From NCBI GenBank assembly GCA_030653385.1, contig JAURZM010000047.1:1-64000 (forward strand): a stretch of DNA of 64,000 nucleotides, in the 5' to 3' direction. This document shows positions 1 through 9,935 of this stretch, piece by piece (within the stretch, counting starts at the first letter, position 1; every line of letters starts with the position of its first letter). The notes under the pieces are model-generated. The model saw only the letters and a list, made by a program, of their open reading frames with translations, had not been told where the DNA came from and did no database searches. This stretch comes from Rubrivivax sp. GTDB lineage: Bacteria > Pseudomonadota > Gammaproteobacteria > Burkholderiales > Burkholderiaceae_C. Made by a program: the position numbers and the translations under genes.

Positions 1-1399
1 CTTTCAGGGATGGTTTAGGGGTTTCAATCCACGCGCGCCCGAATGAGGGCGCGCGACACGTGAGTGCCAGCGGACATGATCGCCGAGGACGTGTTTCAAT
101 CCACGCGCGCCCGAATGAGGGCGCGCGACGCTTCGACGCGCGGGTCACGCATGGCTTCAGTCCGTTTCAATCCACGCGCGCCCGAATGAGGGCGCGCGAC
201 CGGCGCCAGCAGGGACTGTGACTTACGGCAACCAGTTTCAATCCACGCGCGCCCGAATGAGGGCGCGCGACCGGGCGGACTTGCCACTGCGCTAATGGCA
301 ACGCAGTTTCAATCCACGCGCGCCCGAATGAGGGCGCGCGACCGTCTGCTCCCCGTCTTCTCCGCCTTGCCCATTGTTTCAATCCACGCGCGCCCGAATG
401 AGGGCGCGCGACGCGTGGTCACGTCAAAGCTGGTCGGGTGGATCACGTTTCAATCCACGCGCGCCCGAATGAGGGCGCGCGACAGGCGCACCGGCAGGGC
501 AAACAGTGAGCGGCATGTGTTTCAATCCACGCGCGCCCGAATGAGGGCGCGCGACCGACAAGCAGGTCGACGTGGCGGCCAGCCTGCAGTTTCAATCCAC
601 GCGCGCCCGAATGAGGGCGCGCGACCAGACGGGCGGATACACGGTCCCGATGACGCCGGTTTCAATCCACGCGCGCCCGAATGAGGGCGCGCGACCGGCT
701 ACTCCGTCGGTCTCACGCAGGGCACCATCGTTTCAATCCACGCGCGCCCGAATGAGGGCGCGCGACGCACGAAGTCGCCCGTGCTGCGCCAGCCCAGCAG
801 TTTCAATCCACGCGCGCCCGCATGAGGGCGCGCGACGGCGGGCAGTGCGGGACGCTTCGGGGTCAGGGATGTTTCAATCCACGCGCGCCCGAATGAGGGC
901 GCGCGACCGCAACCGCGCCTGGTGGGTCATCGACTACGTTGTTTCAATCCACGCGCGCCCGAATGAGGGCGCGCGACGTGGCTGGACGCGCAGGGCGACC
1001 CCGCGCGCCTGTTTCAATCCACGCGCGCCCGAATGAGGGCGCGCGACGAGATTCACGACGCCGGGCGAGCCAAGCGCGCAGTTTCAATCCACGCGCGCCC
1101 GAATGAGGGCGCGCGACACCTGGGCGGCGCTCAGGCGATGCCGGCATGACGTTTCAATCCACGCGCGCCCGAATGAGGGCGCGCGACAGCAGGGCCGGTG
1201 AAAAGCACGCCGGAGTACCTGTTTCAATCCACGCGCGCCCGAATGAGGGCGCGCGACCTTCGGCGGTGACAGCCACCTGACGTGCTGGATGGTTTCAATC
1301 CACGCGCGCCCGAATGAGGGCGCGCGACTTCACGGCGGCGGCGAACAACGCCTGGTTCTTGAGTTTCAATCCACGCGCGCCCGAATGAGGGCGCGCGAC
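1..1399 (-). CRISPR. Type I-C CRISPR array, 20 repeats (37 bp) in the window, 33-35 bp spacers; truncated at the window start
   Basis: Repeat gtttcaatccacgcgcgcccgaatgagggcgcgcgac starts at 21, 93, 164, 235, 306, 376, 447, 519, 589, 659, 730, 800, 871, 941, 1011, 1081, 1151, 1221, 1292 and 1363. The reverse complement ends in ATTGAAAC, so crRNA is transcribed leftward from the cas2 side. Positions 1-20 look like a partial spacer. Confidence 0.99.
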
Positions 1400-1587
1400 G
1401 CTGTCCGCGCAAGTCCTTGCGCCAGCAGTTCCTTTGACCCGTTCCGCGCGAACCTGCTCCACTTCGCAACTGCAAAACGAACGCATTGCACGTTGAAATC
1501 AAAATTCATGAGGCAGTTCAAGGACTTGAGCGCCGCGCGAAACCATGCGCCGCGAGTCGGTCGCTTCAGGTTCGCGCAGTCACGCCA
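1400..1587 (-). promoter_or_regulatory. Putative CRISPR leader between cas2 and the array
   Basis: Non-repeat region between the cas2 stop and the cas-proximal repeat; position and repeat orientation fit a leader. Confidence 0.7.
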
Positions 1588-1878
1588 TCATAGGACCAGC
1601 GGCGCATCAAAGTCCGTGGCTTTGAACTTGCCATGCTCGCGCACTTCGCAGCCTTGTGTGTCCGGCAGGCGATACAGGCGCAGGCAGTCCTGCTCCAGGT
1701 TCACGGCGGCCAGCAGCCGGGCCTCCAGCGCCTCCATCTGCATCAGGTCGATCCGACATTCAAACACCGACTTCTGCACGCGCTGGCCGGTACCCTCGCA
1801 GACCTTGGCCACGCGTCGCAGGCGGCGTCGTCCTTCGCGTGTTTCGGTGTTGACGTCGTAGCAGACGATCACCAGCAT
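1588..1878 (-). CDS. cas2: CRISPR-associated endonuclease Cas2
   Basis: 96 aa, [43 protein letters not shown] is Cas2-like; next to cas1 and the array. Confidence 0.97.
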   Translation of the reverse strand: MLVIVCYDVNTETREGRRRLRRVAKVCEGTGQRVQKSVFECRIDLMQMEALEARLLAAVNLEQDCLRLYRLPDTQGCEVREHGKFKATDFDAPLVL

Positions 1879-1887
1879 GGCTTGGCC

Positions 1888-2916
1888 TCACCGCATCTGA
1901 AACGGCAGGTAGACCTGGGCCTCGCCCCGCACATGGCGGGCCAGCAACCTCGCCTGCACCAGTGGCACCAATCCCAGCGGCACACTTTCGGCCAGCAGCG
2001 GGTGGCTCAGCGCTTCCTGCTTGCGTTCCTGGTAGGCCACGACGACCGCCTTGCGCGCATCGCCCTGCAGCAGCACGGCGCCACCTTCGCGCTCGTCAAA
2101 GTCGGCTGCTGACAACTGCGCGCGGTTGACCAGGGTCAGCGCCAGGCGGTCGGCAAATGGCCGGAACTCTTCCATCAAGTCCAGTGCCAGCGCCGCGCGT
2201 CCAGGTCGCAGTGCGTGCAAGAAGCCCAATTGTGGGTCCAGGCCCGCAGCCTCGCAGGCGCTGCGGCAGTCGTTCATCCACATCGAATAGAAGAAGGACA
2301 ACAAGGCGTTCATGCGGTCGCGCGGCGGCCGTCGGCTGCGGCCGTCCATGGCGAACGTGGCTCGCAGGTCTTGCCGCACCAGCAGGTTCAGCGCGCCAAA
2401 GTAGTTGCGCGCGGCTTCGCCTTCGATGCCGCGCAAAACGTCCAGGCTGGTGGCCGCTGGCAGCGCGCGCAGGCTGGCGGCCAAGTCAAGCGCGGTGCGT
2501 GTCAGTGCGGCCTCATCGTCGGCAAGCTTGGCCTCACGGGCGCCACGCAGCAACACCTGGCGTTGATTCCTGATCTTGCCGGCCACCACGGCGCGCGCCA
2601 ACTTCAACGTGAAATCGGCGTTGTCGACAGCCCGGTGCTGCGCCTGGCGCAACAGCACGTTGCCGCTGACCTGGCCTTCGAGCCTGGCCTTGAAGCGCCC
2701 GTTGTCGTCCAGCAGCACCAGTGTGATGGCGTCGCTGGCCAACCGGTGCATCAGTGGGCTGCTCACGCCCACATGGCCCATGCACACCACCGCTTGCAGG
2801 TGGTGCAGCGGCACGCGCAACCGCGCTTCGTCACCCACCATCACGCGCAAGGTGTCGTTGTCCAGGCGCAGGTAACTCTCTGGCGTGGTCACGTATAGGG
2901 TATTGAGCAGTTGCAT
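1888..2916 (-). CDS. cas1: CRISPR-associated endonuclease Cas1 (type I-C)
   Basis: 342 aa, MQLLNTLYVTTPESYLRLDNDTLRV...GLDPQLGFLHALRPGRAALALDLMEEFRP is Cas1-like. Confidence 0.97.
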   Translation of the reverse strand: MQLLNTLYVTTPESYLRLDNDTLRVMVGDEARLRVPLHHLQAVVCMGHVGVSSPLMHRLASDAITLVLLDDNGRFKARLEGQVSGNVLLRQAQHRAVDNADFTLKLARAVVAGKIRNQRQVLLRGAREAKLADDEAALTRTALDLAASLRALPAATSLDVLRGIEGEAARNYFGALNLLVRQDLRATFAMDGRSRRPPRDRMNALLSFFYSMWMNDCRSACEAAGLDPQLGFLHALRPGRAALALDLMEEFRPFADRLALTLVNRAQLSAADFDEREGGAVLLQGDARKAVVVAYQERKQEALSHPLLAESVPLGLVPLVQARLLARHVRGEAQVYLPFQMR

Positions 2917-2924
2917 GCCAGGGC

Positions 2925-3575
2925 TTATGCGTCGGGGTCAAAAAGGCCTGGCAAGGCGCCAGCTGCCTGCAGCCGCAATACAGCCTCTGGCTGGCAGCGG
3001 TCGCGCAGCGAGCAGCCCTTGCAGCGCCGCACGTCGGTGGTGGGCGACGGAAGCGTGGCGGTGGCTTGCATCTGGCGTATCGCTCGCGCAGTGTCGGCCA
3101 CCTGCTCGCGCAGCGCAGGGGTGATGTTGACTTCGCGCCTGCGGCGCGAGCTGGCGTAGTAGATTGCGCCCAAGCTCACGTTGCGCCCTGTCATGGTCTC
3201 CAGGCACATCACTTGCGCTGCCAATTGCAAGTTGTCGCAGGCCGCGATGTCGGCTGCCTTGTGCCGCGAGCCGTGTTTGTACTCCACTGGGTACGGCGTG
3301 CCGTCGGGCTCGAACTCCACCACGTCGGCCTTGCCGATGAGGCCCAGCGTGTCGTGCCAGACCGGGAGCGCGCGCTCAATGCGCAGGCCCTTGCGCAGCT
3401 CCATGCCAGGCTGGTCAACCAGCGCGTGCACGGCCTGCCCGCGCTGGGTGTGCAGGTTGTCGTCGAATGCTTGCTCCAGATGGATCAGCCCGCACTGGCG
3501 GGGGCAGTAGGCCCAGTGCTGCAGTGCCGACAGGGGAATGGGGTCGATATCGTCCATACCGTTGGCGCGTGCCAT
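2925..3575 (-). CDS. cas4: CRISPR-associated exonuclease Cas4
   Basis: LSALQHWAYCPRQCGLIHLEQAF...PVEYKHGSRHKAADIAACDNLQLAAQ...RRCKGCSLRDRCQPEA is a Cas4/RecB-like nuclease with Cys residues. Confidence 0.95.
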   Translation of the reverse strand: MARANGMDDIDPIPLSALQHWAYCPRQCGLIHLEQAFDDNLHTQRGQAVHALVDQPGMELRKGLRIERALPVWHDTLGLIGKADVVEFEPDGTPYPVEYKHGSRHKAADIAACDNLQLAAQVMCLETMTGRNVSLGAIYYASSRRRREVNITPALREQVADTARAIRQMQATATLPSPTTDVRRCKGCSLRDRCQPEAVLRLQAAGALPGLFDPDA

Positions 3576-3618
3576 TGCGTCCGACTAAACTTTGAGCCAG
3601 CACATCCTGGAGCCCCAC

Positions 3619-3843
3619 ATGTCAACCTCCGCCCAAATCGTAGAAGCCGAAGCGATGAAGCTCACGCCAAGTGAACGAGCCGATCTGGCCGACAGACTTT
3701 GGCTGAGTGTCAATACAAGGGATGAAGTCGATGCCGCGTGGGAGGCCGAGATTGCACGTCGTATGCAGCAGATCGATTCCGGTGAGGTCGAGTGCATCCC
3801 CTGGGAAACGGTGATGGCGGAACTGCGTGCCAAGTACAGCTGA
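3619..3843 (+). CDS. Antitoxin of the addiction-module component family (TIGR02574-like)
   Basis: MSTSAQIVEAEAMKLTPSERADLADRLWLSV...; stop overlaps the next ATG (TGATG). The ORF track starts at 3592, but the ATG at 3619 is preferred. Confidence 0.85.
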   Translation: MSTSAQIVEAEAMKLTPSERADLADRLWLSVNTRDEVDAAWEAEIARRMQQIDSGEVECIPWETVMAELRAKYS

Positions 3844-4133
3844 TGCAGATCGTCATCCACCCGGCGGCGCAACACGAACTTGATGCAGCGCTGCAGTGGA
3901 GCAAGACCACTTTTGGTGACGGCACCGCCGCGCGATTGCGGCGCCGGTTTGAGCAGGCTGGCCAGGTGTTGGTGCGCCAGCCGGCCCTCGGAACACTGGA
4001 TGCGGGCCATGTCCGCAAGCTGCGACTGGGCAAGTTCCCGTACACCCTGGTTTACAGGGTGTACGGGAAGGTGATCATGGTGATTGCGCTGGCGCATCAG
4101 AGTCGGCACCCTGGGTACTGGTTAGGGCGCTGA
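3843..4133 (+). CDS. RelE/ParE-superfamily toxin
   Basis: MQIVIHPAAQHELDAALQWSKTTFGDGTAARL...GHVRKLRLGKFPYTLVYRVYGKVIMVIALAHQSRHPGYW is ParE/RelE-like; coupled to the antitoxin. Confidence 0.87.
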   Translation: MQIVIHPAAQHELDAALQWSKTTFGDGTAARLRRRFEQAGQVLVRQPALGTLDAGHVRKLRLGKFPYTLVYRVYGKVIMVIALAHQSRHPGYWLGR

Positions 4134-4157
4134 CGCAGCGCCGAAGCTCTGGGTGCC

Positions 4158-5078
4158 TCAGCAGCGGCGAAGCAGGGTGACCCCCGGCGCTGCCGCCACT
4201 TCCTGACCTACGGCCACTGACGCGCCGTCGAAGGTGACTTCGTAGGCGCCGAAGTCGCGCGCCGGCGCGGCCGGGTCGCGGTTTGTGACGACAAGCCTGT
4301 CGAACAGTGCGTGCGCGTGCGCGTTGCCAAGGTCTGTCGAGTGCTTGAACACATAGAGCCCACGCGTCGCCATCTGCCCGCGTGCGGCCGAGCGGTCATG
4401 TTCGAACATGTCTTCCAGCGCCTTGAAGAACAGTTCCAGGTCGTCGCCAGAGAAGCCCGTCTGTTTGGCAAGGAAGGAAGAGACAAAGCCATGCGAGCGG
4501 TAAAGACCATAGGGCACGGTGTGCTTGCGGCCCATGGTGCGGTTGTCGCCGTCCTGTTTGTCGGCCTCGGCTTCGGTGGCCACGGCCATGCGGGTGATCG
4601 AATGTTCACTGGCGACGATGGGGCCGAGCGACCGTGCAAACGTCATTTGAACCGGACCCCGAACCTGCCCGCAATTGACGCCGGTGGACATCACGGCCCC
4701 AAAGGCGCGAACGTCATAGAAGTTCTTGCAGATCCAGTCACGCGCCTTCTCGACGCTGTCGGCGCTGCCCTTGCGCTTTTTCTTGGCGTCCTTGTCGTCG
4801 CCGCCCAATTCCGCGCTGGCCCCGATGGCTTCATAGGCGGCGCGGTGTGTGCGTTCCAGCACCGCTTTTTCCTTGATGTAGATGTCGTGGGGCGGGGCGC
4901 AGTCCTTCACCAGGCCAACGTAGTTGCGCACCTTGCGCTTGAGCGACACATCGGTCACCAGGCCGTGGCCGGTCTCGGCGTCCAGTCGAGGCAGGTTGCC
5001 TGCATCGGGGTCGCCGTTGGGGTTGCCGTCTTTTACGTCGAAGAGCAGCACAAAGTCATGGCGGGCGGTCACGGTCAT
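4158..5078 (-). CDS. cas7c: Type I-C Cascade backbone Cas7 (Csd2)
   Basis: [54 protein letters not shown] is Cas7/Csd2-like. Confidence 0.97.
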   Translation of the reverse strand: MTVTARHDFVLLFDVKDGNPNGDPDAGNLPRLDAETGHGLVTDVSLKRKVRNYVGLVKDCAPPHDIYIKEKAVLERTHRAAYEAIGASAELGGDDKDAKKKRKGSADSVEKARDWICKNFYDVRAFGAVMSTGVNCGQVRGPVQMTFARSLGPIVASEHSITRMAVATEAEADKQDGDNRTMGRKHTVPYGLYRSHGFVSSFLAKQTGFSGDDLELFFKALEDMFEHDRSAARGQMATRGLYVFKHSTDLGNAHAHALFDRLVVTNRDPAAPARDFGAYEVTFDGASVAVGQEVAAAPGVTLLRRC

Positions 5079-5079
5079 T

Positions 5080-5445
5080 TCAGTTCTCCTGAGCGGTGTT
5101 GGTGTCGACGTCTTTGCGGGTGAAGAATTGCTGGCGCTGGTGGTAGTAACCCAAGGCGAAGCGGCCCTGTTGCGCCAGCGTTAGCTGGCGTGGGAAGTCG
5201 CTCATGGGTTCGAGCACCTCACCGATGAGTCGTTCGAAATAGGCCGTCTGGCCATCAGTCAACTTCTTCATGTGCGCGTTTTTTAGGCGCAGCAAGGTGG
5301 TAAATACAGTCACCGGTGTAGTCGATGCCGCACTGTAGTAGCGGTCTCGGATGGTGGCGTTGATCCCAGGCATGGCCTGCCGCTGGATGTGCTCCAGCAC
5401 GGCAAACAGCCGGCCGAGCCGATACGGGGTGTCTGTTTGCGCCAT
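5080..5445 (-). CDS. cas11c: Candidate internally translated small subunit Cas11c
   Basis: In-frame ATG at 5445-5443 inside cas8c ([27 protein letters not shown]..., 121 aa), preceded by AAGGAG (complement of ctcctt, 5455-5460) with a 9-nt spacer. Confidence 0.65.
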   Translation of the reverse strand: MAQTDTPYRLGRLFAVLEHIQRQAMPGINATIRDRYYSAASTTPVTVFTTLLRLKNAHMKKLTDGQTAYFERLIGEVLEPMSDFPRQLTLAQQGRFALGYYHQRQQFFTRKDVDTNTAQEN

Positions 5446-6864
5446 GTCGAGTTGCTCCTTGAAGTGTTGTGTGTCTGTGGGGGCGTCGGGGTGCTTGCGC
5501 CTGTGATCGCGGTTGAGCCAGGCCTTGAGAACCGCTGCACGCAGGTACGTCACATCCTGCTCGGCCTTGCAGCGCATGACGGCCGCGTTGAGCAACAAGG
5601 CCGGGTAGGGCAATCCTTCGAGAATGGCCCGCATCCATTCACCGGCCAGGCGAGGCGGCACGTTGTCCAGCTTGCCTTGCAGCGCGAGGCTTGTGAGCAG
5701 GCGGAACAGCGAAGGCGTGATTGGATCGCTGTCGAATCGGCGCACCACGCGCAGGTCGTCGAAGTGGCGTGCGATGCGCGGGGCCAGTTCCGCCAGCGGC
5801 GCGTCAAGCCAGAAGCGCACGCTGATGCGAGCCGCGTTGGGCGCCAGGCCCAGCACGAAAAAACGCACATCACGCTCGCCCACAGGCAGCTGCCCGCCCT
5901 TTACCGCCTCGAAAAGCGCCTGCACCGCCCGCACGCCACGGTCCGGGTCGTCCTTCGGTTCGCCAAACAAGTCGGCGAGCGTGAATTCCCCATCGAAGGT
6001 GGAGGCTCGGTCGGCCCAGAACACGGTGGAGGAGTCACCGACCTGAACCCGGTTGCGGGAGCCTGCTTCAAGCAGGTGGTTCAGTGCGGTCGAATAGGCT
6101 GATGAAGCGGCTTTGCCAACTGGAGCGTTCGCTCCTTTGCTATCCCGCTTGCCATAGGAGCTAAAGGAGGCTTTGTTGAACGAAATGATGTTGGCGCCCG
6201 ATGGCTGGGCATCCCACACTCCTTTGATGACAGTCTCGTTGCTTGCAAGGGCGACACAGGAATCGCCAGAGACCAAGCACGTGCCCTGCGACGCTTGCAA
6301 CTCGCCATCAGTCAGCCGGGTCGCGATTGCTTTGCGAACTTCGCCACGGTGATGGACCAATCCTTCTTCGTCACCCACCAGTTGGAAGGCGAGGACAGGA
6401 TCTCGTTGCTCAAAGTCAGTCAACGCGTCAAAGCGTTCCACCAAGCGACGTGCAACATCGGGCTGCCCAACTAGCGCGGCGAGAAACAGATTTACGGCCG
6501 ATACGCCTTCGTCCTGCACATCGCAGAGATAGTGAGCAATGGTCTCGGCAAAGCTGGTGAGCTTTGTGCCACGCACATCACCCCAGCCCAGAGCAAAACT
6601 CGCATTGTCCCAGAGCAGGTTTGCATCTTTGCCGCTGTTGGTGTGCTTGAGTGCCTGCTTGCCGATGGCCGGCAGGAGCGCTGCCTGAGAAAGCCGCTTG
6701 CTCTTCGCCAGAACGAACTGTGGGACCAAGTTGATGCACTCACCTCCACTGCTGAGTACGAGCACGTAGTCCAGCGGGCGACGCACCCAGCCAGGTGGGG
6801 CAATGTCACTTTCAGGCAATGCGCGCTGGCGGTCGTAGTACCGAACGAGTTCCTGCAAGATCAT
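5080..6864 (-). CDS. cas8c: Type I-C large subunit Cas8c (Csd1)
   Basis: 594 aa Csd1-like protein between cas5 and cas7; includes [18 protein letters not shown] and [15 protein letters not shown]. Confidence 0.95.
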   Translation of the reverse strand: MILQELVRYYDRQRALPESDIAPPGWVRRPLDYVLVLSSGGECINLVPQFVLAKSKRLSQAALLPAIGKQALKHTNSGKDANLLWDNASFALGWGDVRGTKLTSFAETIAHYLCDVQDEGVSAVNLFLAALVGQPDVARRLVERFDALTDFEQRDPVLAFQLVGDEEGLVHHRGEVRKAIATRLTDGELQASQGTCLVSGDSCVALASNETVIKGVWDAQPSGANIISFNKASFSSYGKRDSKGANAPVGKAASSAYSTALNHLLEAGSRNRVQVGDSSTVFWADRASTFDGEFTLADLFGEPKDDPDRGVRAVQALFEAVKGGQLPVGERDVRFFVLGLAPNAARISVRFWLDAPLAELAPRIARHFDDLRVVRRFDSDPITPSLFRLLTSLALQGKLDNVPPRLAGEWMRAILEGLPYPALLLNAAVMRCKAEQDVTYLRAAVLKAWLNRDHRRKHPDAPTDTQHFKEQLDMAQTDTPYRLGRLFAVLEHIQRQAMPGINATIRDRYYSAASTTPVTVFTTLLRLKNAHMKKLTDGQTAYFERLIGEVLEPMSDFPRQLTLAQQGRFALGYYHQRQQFFTRKDVDTNTAQEN

Positions 6865-7517
6865 CGCGCGCCCTCCTGCTCGGGCAGGTCAATGACGCCA
6901 TCGTTCATCTGCGCACGAAAGAACATCGCCTGCGGATCGGCCGGGTTGGTGAAGTCCATGTCACGCAGCATCCATCCCATGTCTCGCGTTTCCGCGATGG
7001 CTGATGGTTCGCCTGCTGTTGACTCGATGGGTCGCACCCGCGCGTCGAACTCACGGCAACCCAGATACGGCTGGTTCACGCATTGCCCGCTGGCCGACCG
7101 CCGCTCAAACATACTGAAGAATTTCTGCGCCGGCTGCGCGTCGCTTCGGTCCGCGCGCACCTCCATATCGGCATGCACGCGGTAGGCCACGTCCCGCAGG
7201 AACAGGCCCGCGCGTTGCTGTCGGTCGTCTTCAATGTAGATCGCCAACTCGCCACAACCATCGGCCATTGCCTGCTGCACATTTCGGGTGGATATGACCG
7301 ACGCCACCTCGTTGCGACGCAGATTGATCCAGCGCACGGGCCGCAGCACCTCGATGCGCCGCACATGCCAGCGCACTGCCGGTTTCCAGAAAATGGCCTC
7401 GAACACAGCGCGTGCGGCCGATGGTGTGATCACGTCGTAGGAGACGCGCTCGACTTTCATCTCGGGCCGCGTGAAGCAGGCGTAGTCGCCCGCGATTTCA
7501 AGACAGTAGCGTTTCAT
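6861..7517 (-). CDS. cas5c: Type I-C Cas5 (crRNA-processing Cas5d-type)
   Basis: MKRYCLEIAGDYACFTRPEMKVERVSYDVITPSAARAVFEAIFWKPAVRWHVRRIEVL is the Cas5c signature; overlaps cas8c by 4 nt. Confidence 0.97.
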   Translation of the reverse strand: MKRYCLEIAGDYACFTRPEMKVERVSYDVITPSAARAVFEAIFWKPAVRWHVRRIEVLRPVRWINLRRNEVASVISTRNVQQAMADGCGELAIYIEDDRQQRAGLFLRDVAYRVHADMEVRADRSDAQPAQKFFSMFERRSASGQCVNQPYLGCREFDARVRPIESTAGEPSAIAETRDMGWMLRDMDFTNPADPQAMFFRAQMNDGVIDLPEQEGAR

Positions 7518-7540
7518 CAGACTCTTGCCTCCTTGGCTGT

Positions 7541-9886
7541 TCAGGGCACCAGACTCGCTGCATCCATGGCCTGGCCTTCCGGCTTGAGACCGTACCGCCT
7601 GTCGTAGCGCAGTTCGTCAATCAGCAGGTACAGGCCAGGCTGCAGCTCATGCACGTCCCCACGCGCATGCCACACGTTCACCATGTTCTGTCGCACCGTG
7701 ACCGTGTATCGCTGCAGTTTGCGCAGCAGCCAGCGGTCGGTGTCGCCGCGGCGAAGGCTGGCGATCAGTGGCGCGGTATCGGTGGCATCGGCCCCGTCGC
7801 TCGTGTAGGGCACGATCACGGTCGCTTGCTGTGCGTCATCGACGAGCTTGAACTTGTCTGCAGCGGTACGGAACGCCATCGCGAAGTCACCGCGATTGCG
7901 CAGGTCATCGACGATGCCGCGCTTGTCGCGGCTGGGGAAGCCTGCGTAGTAGAGCGGGAAGTAGCGTTCAAAGGCAGCAGGCGCCAGGGCATCGGACAGA
8001 CCGAGTGCCAGGGTGCTGCGGGTCGCATCAATGCCTGCTCGCACCTGGGTCAGCGGTGCAGGCACCTTGCGCACGAAGACGAACACCTGGCCTTTTGCTT
8101 GCAGTCCTTCGCGGTTGCAGCGCCCGGCCGCCTGGGCAATGGAGTCGAGACCGGCGAGTGCGCGAAACACCACCGGGAAGTCGATGTCCACGCCAGCCTC
8201 GATCAGCTGCGTGCTGACCAGGCGAAGCGGGCGCCCGTCTGTGCCTGCTCGGCGGTCTGCAAGTCGTTGGCGGACGTGCCGGATGATGTCTGCACGGTGT
8301 TGACCGCACATCGCGGCCGACAGGTGCAGCGTCTCTTCCGTGCCGATGGCGTCGAGTGCGGTCACGATCTCAAAGGCATCGTTGCGGGTGTTGACGATGG
8401 TCAGCACGCATTCATGCACCGCGATTCGTTGCGCCAGTTCCGGTGTGGGCTGCACGGCCTGCAGATCGTCCGGCCATTCGATGTGCACCCGCTTCAGTTG
8501 AGTGAACAGTGCTGCTTCGTTGTCGATGATGGCTGTGGGCTGCGGCAGCCCGCGCAGGTCTTGTCGGCGATCAAAGCGTTGCATGTCGCCCAGCGCGGGC
8601 TGTGTCGCCGTGCACAGCAGGAGTGTGACGCCATAGTGGCTGACCAGGACGTTGAGGGTGTCGAGGATGGGTTGCAGGAAGTCCGGTGGCAGCAGTTGTG
8701 CTTCGTCGAGCACGATCACACTGCCTGCGAGGCGATGCAACTTCCGGCAGCGAGAGGTACGGGCCGCGAACAGCGACTCGAACAACTGAACATTGGTTGT
8801 GACGATCAGCGGAGCGTCCCAGTTTTCGCAGGCCAGGCGGCTGCGCGCCGTGTCGTCACGTTCGTCACCTTCGGCCTGGCTGTGGTGCTCGACCACGGCA
8901 TCTGGCCCGAAGATCTGGCCAAACACATCTGAGGTCTGCTCGATGATGCTGGTGTAGGGAATGGCGTAGATCACTCTTTGCTTGCCGTGGTGAACGGCAT
9001 GCCGCAAGGCGAAGGCCAACGATGACAAGGTCTTGCCTCCGCCGGTGGGAACGGTCAGTGTGAAGACGCCTGGCGGTGCCGTGGCCTTGTTGCAGCACAG
9101 TTTCAAAACCTCAGCGCGCGCGTGCATCACCGGGTCGTCGCTCCGCCCGCTGATTGCTACGGTGGCCGCCTTCTTGGCCAGGTGATTGTCAAGTTGCTGC
9201 TGGTACCAGCCGAGCGGCTGACAGCCTTGCCGCTGAACGCTGCGCTTGGCGTTCATGAAGGCCTCGGTATCGAGAAAGTCCGCGTCCACCAAGGCAGAGA
9301 ACAGCATGCGCACCCACAGCGACCATGCCAAGGGATTGCCTTCCTGCACGCCGGGGATTGCGCTGCATGCCGCCCGGAATTCGAAGTCCGCAGGCAAAGC
9401 CAGCAACTCGGGTGCCACCGCGTGGCAAGCACTCAGCGCTTGTGCGTATTCCGTTTCGCTGGCCTGCGCGCCAGTGCCCAGCAGGCGGGTATCGAGGCCA
9501 GCAGTCCAGTCTGCAAGGCCAGTGTGGTGCCCTGCGATCACGTAGGCGATGGGCCTGGCAACCAAAGCGCCGGCGCGCCCGTAGGTCTGTTCAAAGAGAC
9601 GAAGCGCGTGCAACGCGCCGGCTGCGGAGTGGGTCTTGTCGCTGCTGGCCGGCAGCTTGCCCTCGATGTGCGCGTCATTGACGAGCCGGATGTACTGCTG
9701 AAATCCGGGTCTGAACTTGCCGAGGTCGTGCCAGAGGCCTGCGATCCGAGCCCAGTCCGCGCCCCAACCCTGAGCGGAAGTGCCGGCTGTGCTCGCAACC
9801 GCATTGAGGTGGTCCACCAAGACATGCGAACGCGTCAATGCCGAGCCAGTCTCGGTGTGCGTGTGCGCCAGGAAGTCTTGTGTCAC
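7541..9886 (-). CDS. cas3: CRISPR-associated helicase/HD nuclease Cas3
   Basis: HD region (LWHDLGKFRPGFQQYI), TVPTGGGKTLSSLAFALRHA (Walker A) and VIVLDEAQLLPP. The ORF track starts at 10039, overlapping the upstream gene; GTG at 9886 (VTQDFLAHTHTETGS) is preferred. Confidence 0.95.
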   Translation of the reverse strand: MTQDFLAHTHTETGSALTRSHVLVDHLNAVASTAGTSAQGWGADWARIAGLWHDLGKFRPGFQQYIRLVNDAHIEGKLPASSDKTHSAAGALHALRLFEQTYGRAGALVARPIAYVIAGHHTGLADWTAGLDTRLLGTGAQASETEYAQALSACHAVAPELLALPADFEFRAACSAIPGVQEGNPLAWSLWVRMLFSALVDADFLDTEAFMNAKRSVQRQGCQPLGWYQQQLDNHLAKKAATVAISGRSDDPVMHARAEVLKLCCNKATAPPGVFTLTVPTGGGKTLSSLAFALRHAVHHGKQRVIYAIPYTSIIEQTSDVFGQIFGPDAVVEHHSQAEGDERDDTARSRLACENWDAPLIVTTNVQLFESLFAARTSRCRKLHRLAGSVIVLDEAQLLPPDFLQPILDTLNVLVSHYGVTLLLCTATQPALGDMQRFDRRQDLRGLPQPTAIIDNEAALFTQLKRVHIEWPDDLQAVQPTPELAQRIAVHECVLTIVNTRNDAFEIVTALDAIGTEETLHLSAAMCGQHRADIIRHVRQRLADRRAGTDGRPLRLVSTQLIEAGVDIDFPVVFRALAGLDSIAQAAGRCNREGLQAKGQVFVFVRKVPAPLTQVRAGIDATRSTLALGLSDALAPAAFERYFPLYYAGFPSRDKRGIVDDLRNRGDFAMAFRTAADKFKLVDDAQQATVIVPYTSDGADATDTAPLIASLRRGDTDRWLLRKLQRYTVTVRQNMVNVWHARGDVHELQPGLYLLIDELRYDRRYGLKPEGQAMDAASLVP

Positions 9887-9935
9887 GGGCGTTTGGCGTT
9901 TGTTCGATTCGTGCGTATGGTCCCACTCTTCAGGC

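Noticed and set aside
96-1502. Track ORFs across the CRISPR array encoding repeats such as FQSTRARMRARD and ARPHSGARGLK
   Set aside because: Pure translation of the CRISPR repeats on both strands; no independent coding evidence.
3576-4157. The TA insertion as an IS element or transposon in the cas operon
   Set aside because: No transposase, terminal inverted repeats or target-site duplication were seen at the junctions.
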